Shown piece by piece: positions 1 through 5,392 of a stretch of DNA of 5,446 nt (position 1 is its first letter; every line of letters begins with the position of its first letter). The notes below the pieces were generated by a model. The model was given only the letters and a program-made list of their open reading frames with translations. It had not been told where the DNA came from and searched no databases. The stretch covers positions 1 through 5,446 of the forward strand of contig JAFDTZ010000131.1 of NCBI GenBank assembly GCA_019594305.1, given 5' to 3'. The stretch comes from Thermoplasmata archaeon. GTDB taxonomy: Archaea; Thermoplasmatota; Thermoplasmata; Halarchaeoplasmatales; Halarchaeoplasmataceae. The position numbers were made by a program, and so were the translations under genes.

Positions 1-2001
1 GGACAGAACTGGGGTGGCACGGTGTCGAACTCGTATGCCACGGGAAACGTGAGCGGAAGCGACTACGTAGGCGGGCTCGTGGGAGACAACAGCGGTACGG
101 TGTCGAACTCTTATGTCTCTGTAGATGTGAGTGGAAATAATCGGGTGGGTGGACTAGTGGGAGACAACTCCTACGGAGGCACGGTGTCGAACTCTTATGC
201 CTCTGGTGTTGTGAGTGGAAATAATCGGGTGGGTGGACTAGTGGGAGACAACTCCTACGGAGGCACGGTGTCGAACAGTTTTTACAACATCGATTCAGTA
301 CTGATAAACGATGGACATCACATCACCAAAGGTGGTATCTTCAATGAACAATACGAGGATTGGTTCAACAACGGTCTATACCTTACCATATCTGATTACA
401 GCGATACACTGGTACCCGTTGGTGATAACTATGAGATAAGCGGTACAGATGGCTTACGGGACCTTCTTGGTTTCGCAGGTAGGGAGGAATATAGATTCAA
501 ATTGACAGCAGATATAGACCTATCCGATGAACCTGGTCTGTACGTACCATATCTTGCGGCGGATTTCGATGGAAAGAACCATACTGTATCTAATCTGCAC
601 ATAGACATACCATTTGGCGCTAATGTGGGCCTCTTTGGACACGTAAATAGTGATAGTGAGATACGCTATTTGGGTGTTGTAGATGCAGATGTAAGTGGGA
701 ACTCGAATATTGGTGGGCTGGTGGGATTGAACAGCGGCAAGGTTTTGAACTCTTATGTCTCTGTAGATGTGAGTGGTCGTAGTTGGATCGGCGGACTCGT
801 AGGAAGGAATTACTGCGGTATGGTGAACAACTCGTATGCCACAGGAACCGTGAGTGGGCTCGACAATGTAGGCGGGCTAGTGGGATCGAATGATGAAAGT
901 TTGATAGAGAACTCATATGCTATTGGAGATGTGAGCGGTAACGGTCGTGTAGGCGGACTCGTTGGATTGAACGGTCGCGTTGTGTCAAACTCTTATGCCA
1001 CAGGAAACGTAAGCGGTATCGACAATGTAGGTGGCCTCGTGGGAGTTAACTACGAAGGTGGCACGGTGTTTAACTCGTACGCAACAGGAGAGGTTAGGGG
1101 TGAGGAAAAAGTAGGCGGGTTGATAGGTTATCAAGAAATGTTTATTGCTACCCGTGGTTCTATTGATATTGAATTCAAGCACCTATCAGAAGATTTGGAT
1201 ACATCAAACACCGACGTTGATTTAGAACATTTTGATTGGGTATACAAGACAGGTGAAAAAGACACATTTTTTTCAATTTTCAATTCATACGCTACAGGAA
1301 ATGTTTTCGGTCAAAATGATGTAGGGGGCTTAGTTGGTCAATCAAAACATTATTCGATTATTGATTCATATGCAACCGGAGATGTAATAGGAAAAAATAA
1401 TGTTGGTGGACTTATCGGTGTTTGTATATCTTTTTCAATCACTAATTATTATTTTATAAGTAACTCCTACGCAAGAGGTGACGTGACCGGGGAAGAAAAT
1501 GTAGGTGGGCTTATTGGTCATAATAGGTGCACCATAAAAAATTCGTATTCTACGGGGATGGTAGAAGGTGACGAAAACGTCGGTGGTCTAATCGGTATCA
1601 ACAGGGAAAGAAAAAACAGAACTTTTTCCATACAGTTCACCTTAGGATCCGTCCACCACAGCTTCCATGACAAAGAAACCAGCGGGCAGGAGGATGCCAT
1701 AGGCTTCGACAACGGTACCGCCGAGAACGTGCACTCATTAACCACTGCACAGATGAAGAACGATGAAGCATTCATCGACGCAGGCTGGGACTTCGAGGAT
1801 ACCTGGAGCATCGACGACGATAGAAACGACGGCTACCCGTATCTGCAGTGGCAGGAATTCGACGAGGAAGGATCATCGAACTATCTATCTAATGAAGTCA
1901 TACTTGGTATCATCATCGTCATCGCGATAGTAGCCGTGGCGTTCTTCGTACTGCGAAAGAAAAGATCCGGTGGATCAGAAAAAGAAAAGGATATGCTTTA
2001 G
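1..2001 (+). CDS. GLUG-repeat surface protein with C-terminal membrane anchor (5' partial)
   Basis: The reading frame is open from base 1 and already in repeat sequence there, so the true start and any signal peptide lie upstream; 666 codons are visible. I count 13 GGL[V/I]G cores of the GLUG type, each followed by an N-S-Y-A-T-G-x-V-x-G-like strand: three in bases 1-276 and ten from about 700 to 1600. Between them, about 277-660 carries a non-repeat linker containing LTADIDLS and FDGKNHTVSNL, phrases common in GLUG/beta-helix surface proteins. A long loop (about 1135-1280) interrupts the second array. The end has a D-A-G-W-D-F-E-D-T-W-S-I segment and DGYPYLQW, then a hydrophobic helix (residues about 633-651 of the visible part) and a basic tail with RKKR, so the repeats should face outside. 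Adhesion or surface-layer roles are plausible, but no ligand can be named. The repeat family is clear; the function is inferred. Confidence 0.88.
   Translation, partial: GQNWGGTVSNSYATGNVSGSDYVGGLVGDNSGTVSNSYVSVDVSGNNRVGGLVGDNSYGGTVSNSYASGVVSGNNRVGGLVGDNSYGGTVSNSFYNIDSVLINDGHHITKGGIFNEQYEDWFNNGLYLTISDYSDTLVPVGDNYEISGTDGLRDLLGFAGREEYRFKLTADIDLSDEPGLYVPYLAADFDGKNHTVSNLHIDIPFGANVGLFGHVNSDSEIRYLGVVDADVSGNSNIGGLVGLNSGKVLNSYVSVDVSGRSWIGGLVGRNYCGMVNNSYATGTVSGLDNVGGLVGSNDESLIENSYAIGDVSGNGRVGGLVGLNGRVVSNSYATGNVSGIDNVGGLVGVNYEGGTVFNSYATGEVRGEEKVGGLIGYQEMFIATRGSIDIEFKHLSEDLDTSNTDVDLEHFDWVYKTGEKDTFFSIFNSYATGNVFGQNDVGGLVGQSKHYSIIDSYATGDVIGKNNVGGLIGVCISFSITNYYFISNSYARGDVTGEENVGGLIGHNRCTIKNSYSTGMVEGDENVGGLIGINRERKNRTFSIQFTLGSVHHSFHDKETSGQEDAIGFDNGTAENVHSLTTAQMKNDEAFIDAGWDFEDTWSIDDDRNDGYPYLQWQEFDEEGSSNYLSNEVILGIIIVIAIVAVAFFVLRKKRSGGSEKEKDML
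109..276 (+). repeat. 84-bp tandem duplication inside the GLUG gene
   Basis: Units 109-192 and 193-276 are each 28 codons long. By hand alignment they differ at only 4 of 84 bases, all within the first 18 bases of the unit; 127-192 and 211-276 are identical (66 bp). The unit encodes one GLUG repeat with core V-G-G-L-V-G-D-N-S-Y-G-G. Other repeats of the gene are much less alike at DNA level, which points to a recent in-frame duplication or gene conversion. Confidence 0.9.
747..776 (+). repeat. 30-bp exact copy of 105-134 in the second GLUG array
   Basis: Bases 747-776 are identical to 105-134. Both encode the strand segment N-S-Y-V-S-V-D-V-S-G, in the same frame. The Y-V-S-V-D-V variant occurs only at these two repeats; most others read Y-A-T-G-x-V. 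The flanking bases differ at once on both sides. This suggests a short exchange between the two repeat arrays, which are about 640 bp apart. Confidence 0.85.
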
Positions 2002-2215
2002 TAATGTTGGCACACTCATCGACATCGGAAACGCCATTGTCGCTACAATTAAACCGTCTATTGCATCCGGTGAGGTCATCTGTGTTCTCTTATATCGATG
2101 TCGAATGATGTTACTACATATAGAAAAAGGCATATATCCCGATATCGTATGTATCGAGATACCAAATCATGATTCATACAAGGCCGTCTTTCCAAAGCCG
2201 AAAAACATGAAATAC
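2002..2215. other. Intergenic stretch with no recognised gene
   Basis: This is the gap between the GLUG gene stop and the aspS promoter. An open frame runs through it on the + strand from 1970 to 2302, but it begins inside the GLUG gene, runs past the aspS start and resembles no family I know. A second frame has a 34-codon ORF from the ATG at 2004. I found no tRNA cloverleaf, no clear terminator and no CRISPR-like repeat. A 9-bp inverted repeat (2019-2027 with 2096-2104) and an 8-bp palindrome (2140-2147) are present but could be chance. The region may be a degraded gene or plain spacer. Confidence 0.5.
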
Positions 2216-2222
2216 TTTTATA
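2216..2222 (+). promoter_or_regulatory. aspS TATA box (predicted leaderless promoter)
   Basis: TTTTATA sits with its first base 31 nt before the ATG at 2247. In archaea the box lies about 25-30 nt before the transcription start, so initiation would fall on or next to that ATG and the mRNA would be leaderless. The earlier in-frame ATG at 2235 would lie upstream of the predicted transcript start, which argues for the 2247 start. Confidence 0.6.
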
Positions 2223-2246
2223 CCTCCTCAGGCAATGCCGTCGACC

Positions 2247-3563
2247 ATGAAACGAATCCGCTCCACGGATGCAGTCGAATTAGAGAACGGAGACCACTGT
2301 AAGCTAGCAGGGTGGCTACAAGAGGTACGGAACCTAGGCGGTATAGCATTCCTCAAAGTTCGTGACCGATACGGTGTTTTCCAAGTGGTCGTATTGAAGA
2401 AGGAACTGGGGGATGATTTCGACCACATAGTTAACATCCCCCGTGAGAGCGTTATCACCGTAGAGGGAAAAAAACAGGAGACAGACCAGACGGAACTAGG
2501 TTATGAGATATTGCCTATATCTATCCGAATAGATAGCGAGGCCCATAAACCGCTGCCTTTGGGTGTGGTAGATAAAGTGGATGCGGAGATGGGCACCCGA
2601 TTCGACAATCGGTTTTTGGACCTTCGTAAGGAGGAGAAGAGGACTATCTTCGAGCTCAGAGAAACGCTTCTAAGAGGCTTGAGAGATTTTTTTGCCAAAG
2701 AAAATTTTATAGAGATCAACACCCCCAAGATAGCTGCCGCCGGGGCCGAAGGCGGTGCAACCCTATTCAAGGTGGACTATTACGGAAGGGACGCATATCT
2801 AGCCCAGAGCCCTCAACTGTACAAACAGATGCTCATGGGGGCAGGCTTTGAACGGGTTTATGAGATCGCTCCGGCCTACCGGGCGGAAGATTTCGATACC
2901 ATAAGACATACTTCCGAGTTCGTCTCACTCGATTTCGAGATGTCATTCATCGACAGTTCGGAGGATGTGATGGATATGACGGGCAGGATGGTAGAGCACT
3001 CCTTGGGATATGTGGTGGAGCACTCCTCGAATATGCTTGAAAAGCTGGGGGTTGAGATAGAGATACCGAAAGATCCCATAAAAAGGATACCGCATCATGA
3101 ATGTTTGGAGATACTGGAAGACCTCGGTAAAACGTGGGATGAAGAGCCGGATGTCGATACCGAGGGTGAAAAGATGCTTGGTCTCTACGTTAAGGAAAAC
3201 TTCGACACTGAATTCTTCTTCATCACTGATTTTCCTTCAAAATTAAAACAGAATACATTCTATGCGATGAGAAAGGACGATGAACCATCTTTGACCACTT
3301 ATTTTGACTTGGAATACAAAGGCCAGGAACTCGTATCCGGAGGTCAGAGAGAACATCGCTACGAAGTGCTCACCGGACAGATGAAAGATCTAGGTCTCGA
3401 GTTGGAGTCCTTCGAGCACTACCTTAAATCCTTCAAGTACGGTATGCCGACCCACGGAGGCATAGGACTGGGGTTGGACCGATTCGTACAGCAGATGCTC
3501 GATCTAGAAAACATACGTGAAGGTATCTTGTTTCCAAGGGATACCAGCCGTTTGGAGCCTTGA
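2247..3563 (+). CDS. aspS: Aspartyl-tRNA synthetase, archaeal type
   Basis: This is a cytosolic class IIb synthetase that charges tRNA(Asp) with aspartate using ATP. The N-terminal OB-fold anticodon domain (residues about 1-105) contains AGW and LGGIAFLKVRD. RFDNRFLDLR (118-127) follows, then motif 1 around P160, EGG (168-170), QSPQ (187-190), motif 2 with R212-A-E214, GGQREHR (365-371), motif 3 with GLGLDR ending at R412, and FPRD (429-432). All expected class II residues are present. Its 438 residues match archaeal AspRS length. The start at 2247 is preferred over the in-frame ATG at 2235 because of TATA spacing and because it gives the usual short N-terminus. Where archaeal enzymes carry Trp/Lys (Asp-specific) or His/Pro (relaxed), this protein appears to have Gln25 and Glu83, so strict Asp specificity cannot be read from the sequence. 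hjc follows after 60 bp with its own promoter. Confidence 0.96.
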   Translation: MKRIRSTDAVELENGDHCKLAGWLQEVRNLGGIAFLKVRDRYGVFQVVVLKKELGDDFDHIVNIPRESVITVEGKKQETDQTELGYEILPISIRIDSEAHKPLPLGVVDKVDAEMGTRFDNRFLDLRKEEKRTIFELRETLLRGLRDFFAKENFIEINTPKIAAAGAEGGATLFKVDYYGRDAYLAQSPQLYKQMLMGAGFERVYEIAPAYRAEDFDTIRHTSEFVSLDFEMSFIDSSEDVMDMTGRMVEHSLGYVVEHSSNMLEKLGVEIEIPKDPIKRIPHHECLEILEDLGKTWDEEPDVDTEGEKMLGLYVKENFDTEFFFITDFPSKLKQNTFYAMRKDDEPSLTTYFDLEYKGQELVSGGQREHRYEVLTGQMKDLGLELESFEHYLKSFKYGMPTHGGIGLGLDRFVQQMLDLENIREGILFPRDTSRLEP

Positions 3564-3593
3564 CCACTTTCATAGACCCCTCTTCTGTATAAG

Positions 3594-3601
3594 TTTATAT
3601 A
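3594..3601 (+). promoter_or_regulatory. hjc TATA box (predicted leaderless promoter)
   Basis: TTTATATA begins 30 nt before the hjc ATG at 3624, in the 60-bp gap after aspS. The spacing places the transcription start at or within a base or two of the ATG. A purine-rich stretch just upstream could serve as a weak BRE. It implies that hjc is transcribed independently of aspS. Confidence 0.7.
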
Positions 3602-3623
3602 TCGTCACGAGGTTACAGGAACG

Positions 3624-4142
3624 ATGGTCACCGGGATGTATGAAAGGGAACTCCGGGGTGTTTTATCCGGCGATGAAGAGATGCTTGCGAGCTTAACGAA
3701 AACATGCAGTGATGAAGAGAGGGCGGATTATTACTCGATAATAGATATACCCTTCATGGTTGTCCGGGCAGGGGGAAGTTTGGGGATAGACTTGATAGCC
3801 ATACGCGGTGAAGTTTCATTTCCCATAGAGGTAAAATCGTCTAAAAAAAGCGTTGTATATTTCAGCGATGAAGAAAGGCTCACCGAACAGGCCGAAGCCA
3901 TGATCGAGATGTGTACAATGAGCGGAGTCATCCCACTGTATGCTTTTCGTTTGAAGGGTGAGCGGGGCGATAAATGGAGGATATTCACACTAGATATCAA
4001 AGGACTCAATAAAAAACAACGTGTTTTAAATAAAAGACTGCCGCACATCCAGACCACGACTCATGGAAATTACAAGATGGATTGGCACGAAGGCATGCCG
4101 CTGCATCGTTTCATCGCCTACCTCAATCATCTGATGGGATGA
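3624..4142 (+). CDS. hjc: Holliday junction resolvase Hjc
   Basis: Hjc is a dimeric, metal-dependent nuclease that cuts four-way DNA junctions during homologous recombination and fork repair. The PD-(D/E)XK core is complete: Glu7 in YERE, the strand V-V-R-A-G-G-S, Asp56 in GIDLIA, and Glu69-x-Lys71 in IEVKSS. The closing strand is present as KWRIF. Compared with Pyrococcus Hjc as I remember it (about 123 residues), this 172-residue protein has about 25 extra residues between Glu7 and the first core strand (roughly residues 15-43) and about 50 extra after the core, including the end H-R-F-I-A-Y-L. I associate this long form with Thermoplasmata. The ATG start at 3624 fits the upstream TATA box. 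The core assignment is firm; the roles of the two additions are unknown. Confidence 0.93.
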   Translation: MVTGMYERELRGVLSGDEEMLASLTKTCSDEERADYYSIIDIPFMVVRAGGSLGIDLIAIRGEVSFPIEVKSSKKSVVYFSDEERLTEQAEAMIEMCTMSGVIPLYAFRLKGERGDKWRIFTLDIKGLNKKQRVLNKRLPHIQTTTHGNYKMDWHEGMPLHRFIAYLNHLMG

Positions 4143-4165
4143 CCGGGGCAGAACTGAGGCGATTG

Positions 4166-4174
4166 TTTTATTTA
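4166..4174 (+). promoter_or_regulatory. TATA-like box of the HisA-like/DUF2240 unit (predicted leaderless promoter)
   Basis: TTTTATTTA starts 31 nt before the ATG at 4197, the same spacing seen at aspS and hjc. It lies in the 54-bp gap after hjc. The T-rich stretch might also help end hjc transcription. The box is less canonical than the hjc one, and only a weak AGGG at 4188-4191 could act as a ribosome site. Confidence 0.5.
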
Positions 4175-4196
4175 CCGTATACTTGTTAGGGTAAGC

Positions 4197-4844
4197 ATGG
4201 AAATAATACCTTCGATATCCTTCAGGCAGGAATGGCCGGTGGTAGTGAGTGAAGGTGTATACCGTCCCCTGGTCGGCACCGGTGCATACGACAGTGTGTC
4301 CGAGATGATAGAATATTTGAAGGAACATAGTAAGATATACCTGCTGGACATAGACGCCATAGAGTCCAACCGATTGCAAACGGAGGTGATCCGTAGGTTA
4401 GGGTTATGGAAAGAGGTATGGGCGGACATAGCCCCTAGGGACATCGCGACGATCACCGATGCGTACATAGCCGGCGCCGATAGAGTGGTGGTCTCAACCA
4501 AGAGGATGCCGTCCATGGAACTCCTTGAGGATTCCGTGTCTATGAGCGACCGTATGGTCTTCACCATAGATTACAAGAACGGGATCATTTCACCCTCTGA
4601 AGAGGTAAAGAGTATAGGAGTTCGAAAGTTAGTAAATAAGGCACTTGATATAGGTTTGTACACGGTTGTCATACTTAACCTATCAGATAATGAATTCGAC
4701 CTTGATCTATTGAGGGATTTACCTGAAGGGGACTTTTCTCTTTACTTAGGTGGGAACATAACCGAGGGTGTAGAGATACCCGATAATGTGAAAGGGTTAA
4801 TACTGGGTTTTCAAGAGGTGGTAAAACGCCAAAAGCGGGATTAA
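4197..4844 (+). CDS. HisA/HisF-related TIM-barrel protein lacking the N-terminal catalytic Asp
   Basis: The N-terminus reads M-E-I-I-P-S-I-S, matching the first barrel strand of HisA (consensus IPAIDL), and fixes the ATG start. Further family marks are YLLDIDAIE (48-56), a strand-turn ending GADRVVVST (93-101), I-D-Y-K-N-G around Asp125, and the phosphate-loop-like LGGNI (184-188). It resembles the archaeal HisA/HisF-related group more than true HisA or HisF. Residue 8, the catalytic Asp in HisA, is Ser here, while the second catalytic Asp appears kept as Asp125. The TDI-x-x-DG loop of HisA is replaced by L-N-L-S-D-N. At 215 residues it is shorter than HisA (about 240). ProFAR isomerase activity is therefore unlikely; another phosphosugar-like ligand or a non-catalytic role is inferred. 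No other his gene is in the window. Its stop lies 5 nt before the DUF2240 start. Confidence 0.8.
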   Translation: MEIIPSISFRQEWPVVVSEGVYRPLVGTGAYDSVSEMIEYLKEHSKIYLLDIDAIESNRLQTEVIRRLGLWKEVWADIAPRDIATITDAYIAGADRVVVSTKRMPSMELLEDSVSMSDRMVFTIDYKNGIISPSEEVKSIGVRKLVNKALDIGLYTVVILNLSDNEFDLDLLRDLPEGDFSLYLGGNITEGVEIPDNVKGLILGFQEVVKRQKRD

Positions 4845-4845
4845 A

Positions 4846-4853
4846 GGAGGTGG
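4846..4853 (+). promoter_or_regulatory. Strong Shine-Dalgarno overlapping the annotated DUF2240 start
   Basis: GGAGGTGG would pair well with the 3' end of archaeal 16S rRNA. It begins directly after the HisA-like stop (4842-4844) and covers the GTG at 4850, leaving no normal spacer. A start 8 nt downstream would be an in-frame ATA at 4862, a very rare initiator. The site supports reinitiation after the HisA-like gene but leaves the exact first codon uncertain. Confidence 0.5.
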
Positions 4854-5308
4854 TTGCCTTCATATTCCAGAGAAAGGGATCTTCCAGCCTTTCTGTGGAC
4901 GACTTCATATACGGGCCCGCAGCGGATCTGGGATGGTTCTCTTCCAAGGAGATGAGGAAGGTGCTGGAGAATGCGGAGAAGCAAGGTTTTGTCATAGTTA
5001 AGGATAAAAACGTTGTTGCGAACTTCGATTACAGTGCTGTGAATATACCTCTCGGATTCAAACCTACCAAAGATATACTGGAAAGGGTTGAAGAGCGACC
5101 CCTTTTCCAAAGATTACTGGAAGAGATAACCGCCATCAGCGAAAAAAACAAACAGGAAATCCTCGCCCTCGCCAACAAGAAACAGGACAGCATGAATCTG
5201 GAGATTGAAGTCGCGCTACTTCTGGTGGCCAGGGAGATGGGACTGGAACTACACAATAAAGATATTTTCATGGAGGAAGTGGAAGCACTGATACTCGGTG
5301 AAAAGTAA
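4850..5308 (+). CDS. DUF2240 family protein
   Basis: This is an archaeal protein of unknown function, 152 residues from the GTG at 4850. The N-terminal block VAFIFQRKG is the family's opening signature as I remember it. It is followed by a helix-rich part with D-L-G-W-F-S-S-K-E and a leucine-rich helix, which could be a winged-helix-like fold (inferred). The C-terminal half is helical and ends with E-V-A-L-L-L-V-A-R-E-M-G, another typical family segment. The start is awkward: GTG 4850 overlaps a strong ribosome site (4846-4853), no other ATG, GTG or TTG is available upstream before the in-frame stop at 4784, and the upstream codons read L-K-E-V, which would extend the family-like N-terminus. 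Close coupling to the HisA-like gene (5 nt gap) suggests one transcript. Confidence 0.75.
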   Translation: MVAFIFQRKGSSSLSVDDFIYGPAADLGWFSSKEMRKVLENAEKQGFVIVKDKNVVANFDYSAVNIPLGFKPTKDILERVEERPLFQRLLEEITAISEKNKQEILALANKKQDSMNLEIEVALLLVAREMGLELHNKDIFMEEVEALILGEK

Positions 5309-5338
5309 TAAAAAGTGTCGAAAGTAAGTACACAAAGT
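5302..5338 (+). promoter_or_regulatory. Four AAAGT direct repeats ahead of the thermosome TATA box
   Basis: AAAGT occurs at 5302-5306, 5312-5316, 5321-5325 and 5334-5338, with steps of 10, 9 and 13 bp. The first copy overlaps the end of the DUF2240 gene and the last abuts the TATA box. The near-helical spacing could present a regulator site on one face of the DNA, which would suit a heat-regulated chaperonin gene, but AT-rich DNA makes chance repeats likely. Confidence 0.3.
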
Positions 5339-5339
5339 A

Positions 5340-5347
5340 TTTATAGA
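5340..5347 (+). promoter_or_regulatory. Thermosome TATA box
   Basis: TTTATAGA lies 53 nt before the ATG at 5393, preceded by the purine-rich ACAAAG that could act as BRE. Transcription would begin near 5370, giving a leader of roughly 20-25 nt. A second TATA-like run at 5353-5359 is possible, but it would leave a leader of only about 10 nt, starting at the ribosome site. Confidence 0.6.
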
Positions 5348-5381
5348 ACCTCTATATAGTGAAACCTAACTAACTACAAAT

Positions 5382-5386
5382 AGGTG
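5382..5386 (+). promoter_or_regulatory. Thermosome ribosome binding site
   Basis: AGGTG lies 6 nt before the ATG at 5393 and fits the archaeal Shine-Dalgarno consensus. Together with the more distant TATA box it indicates a leadered mRNA, unlike aspS, hjc and the HisA-like gene. Confidence 0.65.
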
Positions 5387-5392
5387 TAAAAT

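Noticed and set aside
22..24. GTG as start of the GLUG gene
   Set aside because: The frame is open to base 1 and the upstream codons already encode repeat sequence (G-Q-N-W-G-G-T), so this is an internal valine.
1..600. Repeats at the left end as a CRISPR array or transposon end
   Set aside because: The repeats are in-frame coding units of one protein with no unique spacers, no terminal inverted repeats and no transposase.
620..1811. Reverse-strand ORFs under the GLUG gene
   Set aside because: They are rich in Ser/His/Arg/Cys, match no family and follow from the repeat codon pattern on the opposite strand.
2019..2104. 9-bp inverted repeat (2019-2027 with 2096-2104) as an RNA element or terminator
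   Set aside because: The loop of 68 nt is long, the stem does not extend except by a possible G-U pair, and no T-tract follows.
2140..2147. 8-bp palindrome CGATATCG as an operator
   Set aside because: It is a single short site nearly 70 bp upstream of the aspS TATA box with no second copy seen, so chance is a sufficient explanation.
2235..2237. Upstream ATG as the aspS start
   Set aside because: It lies only 19 nt after the first base of the TATA box, ahead of the predicted transcript start; the ATG at 2247 fits both promoter spacing and family length.
1970..2302. 110-codon + strand ORF between the GLUG gene and aspS
   Set aside because: It overlaps the end of the GLUG gene, the aspS promoter and the aspS start, has no recognisable domain and no ribosome site I can see.
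2228..5271. Reverse-strand ORFs opposite aspS, hjc, the HisA-like and DUF2240 genes
   Set aside because: All lie antisense to well-supported genes, with low-complexity or Ser-rich translations typical of shadow frames.
5315..5333. GTGT/ACAC inverted repeat ahead of the thermosome gene
   Set aside because: Only 4 bp per arm with an 11-bp spacer, and the arms do not extend.
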